Shown: positions 16,906 to 27,030, numbered from the stretch's first letter. The stretch: 64,000 bases of DNA from an unicellular cyanobacterium SU2 (GCA_002110465.1 NEED01000017.1:1-64000), one strand, 5' to 3'. The notes: a model not told the origin generated them from the sequence alone. Numbers and translations are program-made.

Positions 16906-18171
16906 ATGATTACCAAAAAGCGTATTAAAGCTAGATTGGTATTACTTAGTGTTTTAATGTTGGCTTCCGTAGGCTGTCAGACTATTCCCCAAACTGATAA
17001 CCCCGATGAGGAAGAAGCCTCTTCTAAACCTCAAATTCCAGCAGTAGATGTGGCGATCGCTCGCATTGACACGTTGAATAACACCATAGAATACATTGGA
17101 ACAACTCAACCGGTTCGAGAAGTAGGGTTACGATCCCAAGCAGAAGGACAATTACTGAATCTAGCAGTTAATCTAGGCGATCGCGTGACCCAAGGACAAC
17201 TTTTAGCTCAACTCGACGATGGGTTATTAAAAGCAGCTGTTAGTAAAGCCCAGGCAGACTTAGCAATACAAGAGTCAGAAGTGATCCAAGCCCAAGCAGA
17301 AGTCAATGCGGCGATTACTGATGTAGAATCAGCTAAGGTGCAATTAGAACAGGCCAAAGTTGATGTTGAGCGGCTACAGGAGTTATACGAAGAAGGAGCG
17401 ATCGCTCAACGGGAAGTGGAGTTAGCGCGTACCCAATACCGCACCACGAAGCAAACCCTAATTGGAGCGCAGTCTCAAGTAAATGTGCGTAAGTCTGCTG
17501 TAGAAGCTGCCAAAGGTCGGGTTATTGCCCAAAACGCTTTAATAGATCAAGAACAAAAGAGATTGTCCTATACTCGCCTTATGTCTCCCATTACAGGGTA
17601 TGTCCTACAACGGGTGATAGAACCTGGAAATTTAGTCCAACCAGGGGATGAAATTCTACGGTTAGGAGATTTTAGTCAAGTGAAGATAATTGTTCCCGTT
17701 TCCGAGTTAGAGTTAAGCAATCTTAGGGTGGGACAGTCGGTAAGGGTGCGTTTAGATGCTTTTCCTCGTGATAGTTTGGTAGGAAGGATAAGTAATATTT
17801 CTCCAGCCGCTGATCCGATTGCGCGACAGGTTCCTATCGAAGTTATCTTACCGAATCCTAGTCAAAAAATTGGCAGTGGATTGTTAGCGCGGGTGAATTT
17901 TTATCAAGGAGAAAGTCAACCGGTGGTTATTCCCGAAACTGCGCTGAAAGTGTCTCAGGAGTTATCTAGAGGAGGACGGGGAACAATTTTTGTGGTAACA
18001 GGAGATCAACAGACGGCGATTGTTAGGAAAAGAATGGTAAAGTTAGGAGAAATTAAGGATGGAAAGGTAGAGGTTTTAAGCGGGATGCAACCAGGAGAGC
18101 GGTTTGTATCTCGTAGTAGTAGTCCTTTACAAGATAATCAGTCAGTTCGATTGAGTGTTTTATCTGAGTAA
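16906..18171 (+). CDS. RND efflux system membrane-fusion lipoprotein
   Basis: A 421-residue periplasmic adaptor (HlyD/AcrA-MdtA type). Seen: a short signal peptide ending in ASVGC, likely a lipoprotein attachment site although -3 is Ser rather than Leu; a biotinyl-lipoyl-like half (GLRSQAEGQLLNLAVNLGDRVTQGQLLAQLDD, residues about 73-105 read in parts); an alpha-helical hairpin rich in Ala/Gln (about 110-205); the second lipoyl half (RLMSPITGYVLQRV...GNLVQPGDEIL); and beta-barrel and membrane-proximal domains. It links the RND pump encoded 130 bases downstream to an outer-membrane channel, which is not encoded in this window. The exported substrate cannot be told from the sequence. Confidence 0.88.
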   Translation: MITKKRIKARLVLLSVLMLASVGCQTIPQTDNPDEEEASSKPQIPAVDVAIARIDTLNNTIEYIGTTQPVREVGLRSQAEGQLLNLAVNLGDRVTQGQLLAQLDDGLLKAAVSKAQADLAIQESEVIQAQAEVNAAITDVESAKVQLEQAKVDVERLQELYEEGAIAQREVELARTQYRTTKQTLIGAQSQVNVRKSAVEAAKGRVIAQNALIDQEQKRLSYTRLMSPITGYVLQRVIEPGNLVQPGDEILRLGDFSQVKIIVPVSELELSNLRVGQSVRVRLDAFPRDSLVGRISNISPAADPIARQVPIEVILPNPSQKIGSGLLARVNFYQGESQPVVIPETALKVSQELSRGGRGTIFVVTGDQQTAIVRKRMVKLGEIKDGKVEVLSGMQPGERFVSRSSSPLQDNQSVRLSVLSE

Positions 18172-18303
18172 AAGTAAAGGGATAGACTAGATAAATTAGA
18201 ATATTATTAATCAAAATTCAAGTTTAGACTAATGTGAAATCTAGAGTTTTTTGGAAAAAATCTTTTTATTTATCAATCAAGAAACAATCGTTTGAATTAA
18301 TGT

Positions 18304-21300
18304 ATGACTTCCAACCATAACTCATCTCGTCTTGGTATTAGTGGACTTGCTATCCGTCAACATATCGGAACCCTAATGTTAACATTAGCGGTGATAATTG
18401 TTGGTATTTTCTTTATTACGACTATTCAAGTAGACTTACTTCCTTCTATTACTTATCCTCGTATTGGACTCCGTTTAGAAACCCCCGGAATTGCCCCAGA
18501 AATTGCCATTGATGAAATTACAAGACCCCTAGAACAAGCATTATCTGCAACCGAAGGGGTGGAACAAGTTTATTCAAAAACCCGTGAAAATCGTATTAGT
18601 ATCGACCTATTTTTTAAACCAGGTGGTAATATCGATCAAGCCTTAAATGATGCCACAGCATCTTTAAATCGTGCTAGAAGTAATTTACCAGATAATTTAG
18701 AATCTCCCCGCTTATTTAAAGCTGATCCTTCTCAATCACCTATCTACGAATTTGCCTTAACTTCATCCCTTAGAGAAGAAGTAGGGTTAAGAGTATTTGC
18801 AGAGGAAGAATTAGCCAGAGAATTAAGCGTTATTCCTGGAGTTGCTTCTGTAGATGTTTCAGGAGGGGTGGAAGAAGAAGTTAGAGTGGATATTGATTTG
18901 AATCGTTTACAAGCATTAGGGGTTGGTTTAACAGATGTCTTAGATGAATTAGAAATACGAAACCAAGATATAGCGGGAGGACGTTTATTAGGAGAAAATG
19001 GAGAACCGTTAACCCGTGCAGTGGGAAGATTTAAAACAGTAGAAGAAATTCGGAATTTGTCTTTTGCGGTTAATGGAAACACAACAGAAATAGGTAGATC
19101 GCCACGAGTTTATCTGCGGGATTTTGCTCAGGTAATTGATGGAACAGAAGAAAAACGAATCTTTGTCTTTTTAAATGGTGAACCGGCGATTAAAATTAGT
19201 GTTCAAAAACAACCTGATGCGAATACTATTCAAGTTATCGATGCAGTTAAAGAAAAAATCAAAGAGTTAAAAGATGGTGCCAGTATTCCTGATGATATTA
19301 CGTTGCTTCCTACATTAGATGAATCAATTTTTATTCGCAATTCTATCCAAAATGTGATTAACTCTGGATTAATGGGAACAGGACTTGCGGCGATCGCTGT
19401 CTTGCTATTTCTAGGATCATTACGTCAAACTTTTATTATTGTCTTCTCAATTCCCTTGGCTACTCTGGCGGCTGTTATTTTAATGAAATTATTTGGTTTA
19501 TCCCTTAATGTCTTTAGTTTGGGCGGACTCGCTTTAGGGGTAGGAATTGTTGTTGATAACTCTATTGTTATGTTAGAAACCATTGCAGAAGGAGTCGGGG
19601 TTGCACCAGGAAAAAATAGTAAAATTCGTTTAACGTCTCGTCAATTAATTGATCAATCTATTCGCAGCAGCCAAACTGTAGAATCAGCTTTAATTGCTTC
19701 TACTAGCACCAATTTAGTAGTTGTTTTACCCTTTTTAATGATTGGGGGATTAATCTCTTTACTATTTAATGAATTAATCTTAACCATTAGTTTTGCTGTG
19801 GCGGCTTCTATTTTAGTCGCCTTAACTATTGTCCCGATGTTAACCTCAAGATTGTTAGCAATTCGTTGGTCAAGTCGCTTACATAAATTCTGGTTATTAT
19901 CTTGGTTTAATCGGGGATTTTATGAGATAACAAAAGGATATCAATGGTTCCTCTCAAAACTGATTCAAATACGATGGTTAGTTGTTATTATTGCTTTTAT
20001 TATTTTAGGGGGGAATAGTGTTAATTTAGCTCAAGAACTTCCCCAAGAAATTTTACCTCGCATCAATACTGGACAAGCCCGATTATTTGCGAGTTTTCCT
20101 CCCAATACTTCCCTAGAAACCAACCGAAAAGTTATGAAAATAATTGATACAATCCTTTTACAACAACCAGAAACAGATTATCTTTTCACCACATCGGGTG
20201 GTTATTTATTTGGGTCTAGCACTAGCGAAAATGTGCTAAGAGGATCGAGTACCATTATTTTAAAACCAGGAACTGATACGGAAGCTTATAGTGAACGAGT
20301 CAGTCAAGAATTGAAAAAATTAAACTTAGTTAGAATTCGGTTGGCAATTTTTCCTGATGCTGTCCGTGGTTTAGTTTTAAATAATTCTCCTGTAAGACGA
20401 GCAGATATTGATTTAATCTTACAGGGTAATGATCAAAATAATCTAGAAGAAGCCGGACAAACTGTTTTAAAAACCTTAGGAGAAAACTTAACCTTAGCCA
20501 GGTTTCGTCCAGATGGTGATCCCCCTCAACCTGAAATACAAATTCGTCCTGACTATCAACGTTTAGCGGCTTTTGGGTTAAATATAAATGATATTAGGCA
20601 ATCTCTGAGAACGGCTATTCAAGGGTCAGTTCCCACACGGTTACAAAGGGAAAACCGCTTAGTAGATATTCGGGTACAATTAGATAAAGGTTTAATCACT
20701 CGCCCTTCTCAATTGACTCAAATTCCTCTGTTTAATCAAGGAAATCGTCTGATAAAATTGGGAGATGTTGCTAATATTGAAGAGGGAAAAGCTCCTGGGG
20801 AAATTCAACGCATTAATCAACGTCAAGTTTTTATTTTAGAAGGAAATTTAACTGAGGGAGCGAGTTTAGGACCAGCAATTGCAGAAGTCAAGCAAGTTTT
20901 AGAAACAATAGAATTACCCAAAGGCGTTAGAATTCTTCCTAGTAATGCTGAAGAAAGTAATAAACAATTACAATCATCTCTCAGAGTTTTGGGGGGATTA
21001 GCTGCTTTTTTAGTCTTCGTGGTAATGGCTGTTCAATATAATTCTTTAGTTGATCCATTAGTGATTATGCTAACCCTTCCCTTGGCTTTATCTGGAGGAA
21101 TTTTTGGACTATATATGACCCAAACTCCGATTGGTGCAACGGTTATTGTTGGGGCAGTTTTATTAGTGGGAATTGTGGTGAATAATGCCATTGTCATGAT
21201 AGAGTTAGCCAATCAAATTAGAGTTGAGAAAAACTGCGATCGCGCCACAGCAATTATTCAAGCTGCCCCTCAACGGTTACGCCCTATTTTAATGACAACC

Positions 21301-21594
21301 ATTACTACGGTACTAGGAATGTTACCCTTAGCTATTGGGGCGGGACAAGGAGGAGAATTTTTACAACCATTAGGAATTGTGGTATTTTCTGGGTTGTCTT
21401 TAGCTACCTTATTGACTCTATTTCTTATTCCTTGTTTCTATTTATTACTCCATGATTTATTTAGAGGAACAAAAAAGAGAAGTAAACGGAAAAAGTCAGC
21501 CCTAGAAATTATTTTAAAAGAAAATTTAAGTGATTCTATTACTAACTCAAAAATCCCCAGTAAAAATAAGTTGGGAACAAAGGATAATAAGTAA
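18304..21594 (+). CDS. RND-family multidrug/metabolite efflux transporter (AcrB-like)
   Basis: A 1096-residue inner-membrane proton antiporter. It has the 2 x 6 helix plan with two large periplasmic loops: TM1 near residue 22, the first loop about 45-350, TM2-6 about 355-540, TM7 near 565, the second loop about 590-900, and TM8-12 to about 1055. The TM4 motif GGLALGVGIVVDNSIVMLE carries the acidic residue used in proton translocation. LLVGIVVNNAIVMIELAN is the matching segment in the second half. The basic C-terminal tail (KKRSKRKKS) is cytoplasmic. It is of the HAE type found in cyanobacteria, and its fusion partner is the upstream gene. Substrates are unknown. Confidence 0.92.
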   Translation: MTSNHNSSRLGISGLAIRQHIGTLMLTLAVIIVGIFFITTIQVDLLPSITYPRIGLRLETPGIAPEIAIDEITRPLEQALSATEGVEQVYSKTRENRISIDLFFKPGGNIDQALNDATASLNRARSNLPDNLESPRLFKADPSQSPIYEFALTSSLREEVGLRVFAEEELARELSVIPGVASVDVSGGVEEEVRVDIDLNRLQALGVGLTDVLDELEIRNQDIAGGRLLGENGEPLTRAVGRFKTVEEIRNLSFAVNGNTTEIGRSPRVYLRDFAQVIDGTEEKRIFVFLNGEPAIKISVQKQPDANTIQVIDAVKEKIKELKDGASIPDDITLLPTLDESIFIRNSIQNVINSGLMGTGLAAIAVLLFLGSLRQTFIIVFSIPLATLAAVILMKLFGLSLNVFSLGGLALGVGIVVDNSIVMLETIAEGVGVAPGKNSKIRLTSRQLIDQSIRSSQTVESALIASTSTNLVVVLPFLMIGGLISLLFNELILTISFAVAASILVALTIVPMLTSRLLAIRWSSRLHKFWLLSWFNRGFYEITKGYQWFLSKLIQIRWLVVIIAFIILGGNSVNLAQELPQEILPRINTGQARLFASFPPNTSLETNRKVMKIIDTILLQQPETDYLFTTSGGYLFGSSTSENVLRGSSTIILKPGTDTEAYSERVSQELKKLNLVRIRLAIFPDAVRGLVLNNSPVRRADIDLILQGNDQNNLEEAGQTVLKTLGENLTLARFRPDGDPPQPEIQIRPDYQRLAAFGLNINDIRQSLRTAIQGSVPTRLQRENRLVDIRVQLDKGLITRPSQLTQIPLFNQGNRLIKLGDVANIEEGKAPGEIQRINQRQVFILEGNLTEGASLGPAIAEVKQVLETIELPKGVRILPSNAEESNKQLQSSLRVLGGLAAFLVFVVMAVQYNSLVDPLVIMLTLPLALSGGIFGLYMTQTPIGATVIVGAVLLVGIVVNNAIVMIELANQIRVEKNCDRATAIIQAAPQRLRPILMTTITTVLGMLPLAIGAGQGGEFLQPLGIVVFSGLSLATLLTLFLIPCFYLLLHDLFRGTKKRSKRKKSALEIILKENLSDSITNSKIPSKNKLGTKDNK

Positions 21595-21653
21595 ATAATC
21601 TACCAATGAATGACAAGCTGAAGCCTAATTTGACAAAAACCAAAAACATAAAA

Positions 21654-21680
21654 GTTCGTAGTTGGAGCTTTAGCCCTAAT
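21654..21680 (+). repeat. Small repeat, GAGGGC/GCCCTC family (diverged copy 2)
   Basis: The stretch TTCGTAGTTGGAGCTTTAGCCC resembles the left half of the element at 12796 (GTAGTGAGGGCTTTAGCCC), with changes that break part of the hairpin. The right boundary is not clear. Confidence 0.5.
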
Positions 21681-21859
21681 ATAAAAAACTCGCGGAGTGA
21701 TAACCAGCTTAAAATTGAGGCAGGCTCAGTAACAGGGGTATGGGGAAAAATCACCAAGGTATCAGGTTAACATCGAGCGTAGCCGAGGTGTTAGATCCCG
21801 AACAACTTTGAGATAAAAAGCCAATTCGTCGTAACTCACCCTTGAAGACTTTAATTTTG

Positions 21860-21897
21860 GGTCATAATATTTTCCCTACACCCCACACCCTACACCC
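21860..21897 (-). repeat. Heptamer repeat with conserved flank (copy 2, inverted)
   Basis: GGTCATAATATTTT is followed by three heptamers (CCCTACA, CCCCACA, CCCTACA) and CCC. Read on the minus strand it is the same module as at 12964-12993, with one more heptamer. Confidence 0.7.
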
Positions 21898-21942
21898 AGT
21901 CTACACTTTAACCCCCAAGCTTACCCCGTCAGGTTTACACAC

Positions 21943-21972
21943 CTACTTAGGACTGAAGCCCTCACTACAAAC
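21943..21972 (-). repeat. Small repeat, GAGGGC family (copy 3, inverted)
   Basis: Read on the minus strand, GTTTGTAGTGAGGGCTTCAG matches the left end of the element at 12796 in 15 consecutive bases, then diverges. It lies about 60 bp beyond the stop codon of the binding-protein gene. Confidence 0.6.
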
Positions 21973-22030
21973 CCTAAACAATAGATAAATAACTTTTCAC
22001 TAATGAAATGTTTTCAGAGAGGCTTTTAAT

Positions 22031-23812
22031 TTAAGTTTCCTCAGCACTAAGTTCTTCAACAGAAATCTTTTCAATATTCCAAAATGCCCCGCCTAATGGT
22101 GAATATTCAATTCCTTCAAAGCGATTTCTAACAGCCGCTAATGAGTAAGGGTTAACTAAATAGATAAAAGGAACATATTCTGACACTAATTGCTGTGCTT
22201 TACTATAGATTTCTTTGCGTTTTTCTCGCTCTAATTCTTGCGCCCCCTCTAAATATAATTGTTCAATTTCTTTTTCCCAGTCTGTCACCACTCGTCCGGT
22301 AATGGGTTTTTGTCCTGCTTGGGGTTTTTGGTTAAACATATGTAAGTTACCATCGGTATACCAAATATTAGGCGCGTGGGGTTCATTTCCTCCAGTAAAC
22401 CCAATAATATGAGCCTCCCAATCTAAGGAATTACTCAACTTATCAACTAATACATTAAACGCCAAAGGACTAAAATCAACTTGCATTCCTAGTTTTCTTA
22501 AATCTTCTTTAATTTGCGCCCCCATTGCTTCTCGAATTTTATTTCCCGCATTGGTAATTAAACTAAATTGAACCCGATTTCCTTTTTGATCTAAGAGTTC
22601 TCCTGTTCCATTTAATTTAAAGCCTTCTTTTTTGAGCAATTCTTTGGCTTTTTCAAGGTTGTATTCATATCCTTTAATGGACTTGTCATAATAGGGTGCT
22701 TGTACAGAAATTTGCGTATTTTGAGGCGCGCCTAAGCCTCGATAAATATTATTAATAATGCGAGGACGATCAATAGCATAAGCAACCGCTTTTCTAAACT
22801 TTAGGTTATTAAACCATGCTGATTTAATAGGATCAACTAAGGGTTTTCCGTCACGTTTTCCTTTATTGAGATTAAATGAAATAAAAGTTGTTCCGTAAGC
22901 AGGTCCCCCATTATGAATGGTAAAATTACCTCGATCTTCTTCCCGTTTTAATAAAGAAAAGTATTCAGGAGTTACACTAATAGAATCTAAACTTCCTGAG
23001 CGAAATTGTAATAAGGATGTATCCGTTGATTCGACAATGGCAAAAATGATTTGATCAATATTAGGAAGTTGATTTCCTTCTTTATCTTTTTTCCAATAAT
23101 AGGGATTTCTTTCAAAGATAACTCGTTGACTGGTTGTATAACTTTTGAGTTTATATGGTCCATTGACAATAATTTTTTCTGGAGGCGTATCGGTTCCCCA
23201 AGTTGATAGGAAAGCCAAATTCCCATCACTTCCTTTTTGGGTTATTGTTGGTTGTAAAATATGAGCCGGTAAAATGGGAACACTAGCATTGTCTAAAAAA
23301 GGAGCAAAAGGTTCGGTTATTTTAAATTCAATTCGTCGATTATCTAGTTTTATAATCTCAGGAAATGTTCCCTTTCTTCCTACCCTAAAACTATCTCTAT
23401 AATTATTAGGTATTTTTTCGTTTAAATATAAATCATTATAACTAAAAACCACATCATCAGCTGTTATGGGTTGCCCATCAGACCATTTTAACCCTTCTCT
23501 TAAGGTAAAAACAATTCTTAATTTATCATCAGAGACTTCCCAAGAGTCTGCTAAAGCTGGTTCTTTAACCCCAGTAATTGGATTTTCAGTAATTAGCCCT
23601 TCATAGGTGTATGCAAAGATACTAGGGGAAGAACTATTAAGCACGGCGTTAAAGGTTTTAGGATCACTTATCCAAGAGAAAACTGCTTGATTAGGATTGC
23701 TTGTTGTAGCACAACTTGTTAAAGGAAATAAACATAAAAAAACAAGAATAAAAGTTAGACTTCGTTTGTAGATAATCGTAACTAAGTTTTGTAATTCCAT
23801 AAAATTATTCAT
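22031..23812 (-). CDS. Peptide/nickel-type ABC transporter substrate-binding lipoprotein
   Basis: A 593-residue family-5 extracellular solute-binding protein (DppA/OppA-like). A signal peptide ends in the clear lipobox LTSC (about residues 26-29), so the mature protein is membrane-anchored. Family marks: LRIVFTLREGLKWSDGQPITADDVVFSY near residues 93-120 (read in parts), the central FRKAVAYAIDR and the C-terminal QQLVSEYVPFIYLVNP. Known role: delivers oligopeptides or similar ligands to an ABC permease. No permease or ATPase genes are adjacent, which is common in cyanobacteria. The gene lies 21 bases downstream of folC on the same strand. Confidence 0.9.
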   Translation of the reverse strand: MNNFMELQNLVTIIYKRSLTFILVFLCLFPLTSCATTSNPNQAVFSWISDPKTFNAVLNSSSPSIFAYTYEGLITENPITGVKEPALADSWEVSDDKLRIVFTLREGLKWSDGQPITADDVVFSYNDLYLNEKIPNNYRDSFRVGRKGTFPEIIKLDNRRIEFKITEPFAPFLDNASVPILPAHILQPTITQKGSDGNLAFLSTWGTDTPPEKIIVNGPYKLKSYTTSQRVIFERNPYYWKKDKEGNQLPNIDQIIFAIVESTDTSLLQFRSGSLDSISVTPEYFSLLKREEDRGNFTIHNGGPAYGTTFISFNLNKGKRDGKPLVDPIKSAWFNNLKFRKAVAYAIDRPRIINNIYRGLGAPQNTQISVQAPYYDKSIKGYEYNLEKAKELLKKEGFKLNGTGELLDQKGNRVQFSLITNAGNKIREAMGAQIKEDLRKLGMQVDFSPLAFNVLVDKLSNSLDWEAHIIGFTGGNEPHAPNIWYTDGNLHMFNQKPQAGQKPITGRVVTDWEKEIEQLYLEGAQELEREKRKEIYSKAQQLVSEYVPFIYLVNPYSLAAVRNRFEGIEYSPLGGAFWNIEKISVEELSAEET

Positions 23813-23833
23813 CTAATGATTTACCTTGATTAA

Positions 23834-25093
23834 TTATTTTATCTTATCAACAGGATTAATAGACAAAGCTGTCTTAAAAAAGTAACCGATTAAATAAAGA
23901 GAGCCACAGAGAATAATCGTCGGGTTAGAATCATCAATCGCTGTATCTAAGGCTTGGAAAACATGAGAAAAGGTTTTAATACTGCCTAATTGGGGACAAA
24001 TTTGATGGGCTAAGAGGGCTAAGCTTTCTGGATTTGCCGTTTGATGATCAGGTACGGGAACTAAATATAAATGATCTTGCGATCGCAATAAAGCGTCAAA
24101 TATTTTATCATGATCTTTGGTTGATAAAATTCCCATTACCCAAGTAATCGGTTGCTCTAATGTATCGACATACTCTCGTAAAGCCGTCGCTGCTGCTCCA
24201 TTATGCGCCCCATCAATTAAAATAGGAACATTACGCCATTTTGTCCATTGTAATCTTCCCAACCATTGGGTTTTTTCCATTCCTTTTTGAATCACATTTA
24301 AAGGAATTTTCCAGCCCTTTTCTTCTAAAATTTTTAAGGTAGCAATGGCTAAAGCTGAATTCATTAATTGAACTTTTCCTAACAGAGATAAAGGATAGGT
24401 AATGTCTTGATACTGAACCCAATTTTCTTGGATAGGAATAGCCGGTTTAACCCAAAGTTTAGGACAGTTTAAAGCTTGAATACGAGAAGTAATTACCGTT
24501 GCTGCTTCTGAAGGAAGTTGTCCAATAACGGCGGGACATTCAGGTTTTAAAATCCCCGCTTTTTCGTAAGCAATATGAGCTACCGTTGGACCTAATCTTT
24601 GCCAATGTTCTAGACTAATAGAAGTAATAACTGTCACTAAGGGATTATCACAAATATTAGTGGCATCTAATCGTCCTCCTAACCCTACTTCAATCACCCC
24701 AATATCTACTTTTTTCTCAGCAAAATAAACCCAAGCTGCAGCCGTCATTACTTCAAATAAACTCGGTTTATCTTGACAAGAATTACTCAAGTTGTTAATC
24801 TTAATCAAAATCCTTTCCAACTCCGTCTCGGAAATCGGTTGATTATTGAGACAAATTCTTTCGGTTGGACTAACTAAATGGGGAGAAGTATAGCGTCCCA
24901 CTCGATACCCTGCTTCAGTTAGTACCGAAGAAAGATAAGCACAAACAGACCCCTTGCCATTGGTTCCCCCGACATGAATAATAGGAAAACAATGGTGAGG
25001 GTTACCCAAAGCTTTTAATAGGGCTTGAATTCTCTCTAACCCAAGGGTTACTCTAGCAAGTTCAAAAGATTGTAGTAGGGAATTAATAGTCAC
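23834..25093 (-). CDS. folC: Folylpolyglutamate synthase / dihydrofolate synthase
   Basis: A 419-residue Mur-ligase-family enzyme that adds glutamate to dihydropteroate and folates. Seen: the P-loop HVGGTNGKGSVCAYLSSVL (about residues 40-58), VGRYTSPHLVSPTERI, VGLGGRLDATN (about 138-148), the Lys-containing EKAGILKP, and DGAHNGAAATAL at the start of the C-terminal domain. The start is GTG at 25093. Folate-pathway context: the folate/biopterin transporter lies elsewhere in the window (9.8 kb) but is not linked. The upstream PPOX gene is divergent. Confidence 0.93.
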   Translation of the reverse strand: MTINSLLQSFELARVTLGLERIQALLKALGNPHHCFPIIHVGGTNGKGSVCAYLSSVLTEAGYRVGRYTSPHLVSPTERICLNNQPISETELERILIKINNLSNSCQDKPSLFEVMTAAAWVYFAEKKVDIGVIEVGLGGRLDATNICDNPLVTVITSISLEHWQRLGPTVAHIAYEKAGILKPECPAVIGQLPSEAATVITSRIQALNCPKLWVKPAIPIQENWVQYQDITYPLSLLGKVQLMNSALAIATLKILEEKGWKIPLNVIQKGMEKTQWLGRLQWTKWRNVPILIDGAHNGAAATALREYVDTLEQPITWVMGILSTKDHDKIFDALLRSQDHLYLVPVPDHQTANPESLALLAHQICPQLGSIKTFSHVFQALDTAIDDSNPTIILCGSLYLIGYFFKTALSINPVDKIK

Positions 25094-25172
25094 TGAATTT
25101 AACTATCCGTAATAATTTAAGAGTAGGCAACAGTCACCCTAAAACTCTATAATAACCTTAAATACTATCAGA

Positions 25173-25766
25173 ATGATGTCTTTCTCTTTAGCTCCATGGC
25201 GGCCTATTTTAGCCCGCGCACTCCATCGTAACCGAAGTAAACCCCACTCCCGTTATTTACAATTGGCTACCGTTAATGTTAAAGGACAACCGAGCAATCG
25301 GACAGTTGTTTTTAGAGGATTTTTAGAAAAAACTAATCAATTACAAATAGTCACAGATACTCGTAGCAGTAAAATAAAGGATATTCAACATCAACCCTGG
25401 TGTGAAATTTGTTGGTATTTTAGCCAAACCCGTGAGCAATTTCGCCTATCAGGAAATATAACGTTAGTCAACCAAGAAACAGAAGATAAGCGATTACAAG
25501 AAGCAAGACATACCCTGTGGGGGAAGCTTTCAACCGAAGCAAAACAGCAATTTAACTGGCCGAGTCCAGGTCAACCTATCGAACCAATAGAGGAGAATTT
25601 TTGTAAGCAATTATCTTTTATAGAAAGTCCTGTGTCCAATTTTTGCTTATTATTACTTGAACCGGAACAAGTTGATCATTTAGAATTACGAGGAAAGCCC
25701 CACCATCGACAAATTTATTATTGGAATGAACAAAAAAATTGGATAACACAATCAGTCAATCCCTAA
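25173..25766 (+). CDS. Pyridoxamine 5'-phosphate oxidase-related FMN-binding protein
   Basis: A 197-residue split-barrel flavoprotein of the cyanobacterial Npun_F5749/Alr4036-type PPOX family. Seen: APWRPILARALHRNRSKPHSRYLQLATV, GQPSNRTVVFRGF and SSKIKDIQHQPWCEICWYF, which correspond to the FMN-phosphate-binding strands, and a C-terminal HLELRGKPHHRQIY. Known: such proteins bind FMN; only some are genuine pyridoxine-phosphate oxidases, so the reaction is unassigned. Two in-frame ATGs (25173 and 25176) are equally possible starts. Confidence 0.82.
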   Translation: MMSFSLAPWRPILARALHRNRSKPHSRYLQLATVNVKGQPSNRTVVFRGFLEKTNQLQIVTDTRSSKIKDIQHQPWCEICWYFSQTREQFRLSGNITLVNQETEDKRLQEARHTLWGKLSTEAKQQFNWPSPGQPIEPIEENFCKQLSFIESPVSNFCLLLLEPEQVDHLELRGKPHHRQIYYWNEQKNWITQSVNP

Positions 25767-25848
25767 CTGGGCTAGTTGTTTTTTTTTGTAAAATGGTAAC
25801 AAATTGTTTAAAATAAAATATTACAGTAATGATTATTGAACCTAAACT

Positions 25849-27030
25849 ATGCAATACAGACGATTTGGTAGAACAGAATTAGAAATGCCCGTTTTTTCCT
25901 GTGGTGGAATGCGCTATCAATATAAATGGAAAGATGTTCCTTTAAAAGATATTCCTGATGATAATCAACAGAATTTAGAAACAACAATTCGTCGTTCTTT
26001 AGAGGTAGGAATTAATCATATAGAAACAGCTAGAGCTTATGGAACTTCTGAGCTACAATTAGGAAGAGTTTTACCTAAGTTTCCTAGAGAAAAATTAATT
26101 ATTCAAACCAAAGTAGTTCCCAAAGAAGGGGTTACAGAATTTCGTCGTAAATTCAATCAAGGACTATCATTACTAAATTTAGATTATGTTGATTTATTAG
26201 GAATTCATGGGATTAATACCCCAGAAATTTTAGAATCTTGTATTCGTCCAGGGGGTTATTTAGAGGAAGCCAGAAAATTACAAAAACAAGGAAAAGTCAA
26301 GTTTATTGGGTTTTCAACTCATGGTCCCACAGAGGTTATTGTTAAAACCATTGAAACTGATTGTTTTGACTATGTTAATTTACATTGGTATTACATTAAT
26401 CAAAGTAATTGGCCAGCGATAGAAGCAGCGAATAAACATGACATGGGAGTGTTTATTATTAGTCCTTCCGATAAAGGGGGTAAACTGTATGACCCCCCAC
26501 AAAAGTTAGTGAAACTTTGTCATCCGTTAAGTCCTATTGTCTTTAATGACTTATTTTGTTTATCCCATCCTCAAGTTCATACTTTAAGTCTAGGGGCATC
26601 TCGTCCAACAGACTTTGATGAACATTTAAAAACATTAAATTATTTAGATAATTCTGAAGAAACATTAACCCCAATTGTTCAAAAACTAGAGAAAGAATTT
26701 ATTAAAGTCCTAGGAGAAAATTGGTTTAAAACATGGCATATTGGCTTACCTAATCACGCTCAAACGCCAGGAAATATTAACATCCCAGTGATTTTATGGC
26801 TCAGAAATTTAGCCCTTGCTTATGACATGGTAGATTATGGAATAATGCGGTATAATTTATTAGGAAATGGAGGACATTGGTTTCCAGGTCAGAACGCTGA
26901 AAAAGCAAAGGAGTTTGACTTAAAATCTTGTTTGGTTAACAGCCCATATCAAGATGTAATACCCTATTTATTAGAACAAACCCATGAATTATTAGGGGGA
27001 AAATCAGTCAAACGTCTCTCTGAGGCCTAA
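25849..27030 (+). CDS. Aldo/keto reductase
   Basis: A 393-residue NADPH-dependent oxidoreductase with a TIM-barrel fold. Seen: MQYRRFGRTELEMPVFSCGGMRY, the catalytic tyrosine region GINHIETARAYGTSELQLG (about residues 62-80), the lysine strand LIIQTKVV, the histidine in DLLGIHGIN (about 122-130) and GKVKFIGFSTHG. The C-terminal 100 residues extend beyond the classic 300-residue barrel, as in cyanobacterial relatives of this size. The substrate is unknown. The gene precedes the spermidine-synthase-like gene by 36 bases on the same strand, suggesting one transcript. Confidence 0.87.
   Translation: MQYRRFGRTELEMPVFSCGGMRYQYKWKDVPLKDIPDDNQQNLETTIRRSLEVGINHIETARAYGTSELQLGRVLPKFPREKLIIQTKVVPKEGVTEFRRKFNQGLSLLNLDYVDLLGIHGINTPEILESCIRPGGYLEEARKLQKQGKVKFIGFSTHGPTEVIVKTIETDCFDYVNLHWYYINQSNWPAIEAANKHDMGVFIISPSDKGGKLYDPPQKLVKLCHPLSPIVFNDLFCLSHPQVHTLSLGASRPTDFDEHLKTLNYLDNSEETLTPIVQKLEKEFIKVLGENWFKTWHIGLPNHAQTPGNINIPVILWLRNLALAYDMVDYGIMRYNLLGNGGHWFPGQNAEKAKEFDLKSCLVNSPYQDVIPYLLEQTHELLGGKSVKRLSEA

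Larger units (their letters stand above)
21595..22030. other. Repeat-rich intergenic region between convergent genes
   Basis: About 435 bases between the RND pump and the binding-protein gene hold three separate small repeats (listed individually). There is also an imperfect palindrome, AACATCGAGCG / CGAGGTGTT near 21769-21792. No coding signal is visible. The density of repeats suggests a tolerated landing site in the 3' space of two convergent genes. Confidence 0.6.
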
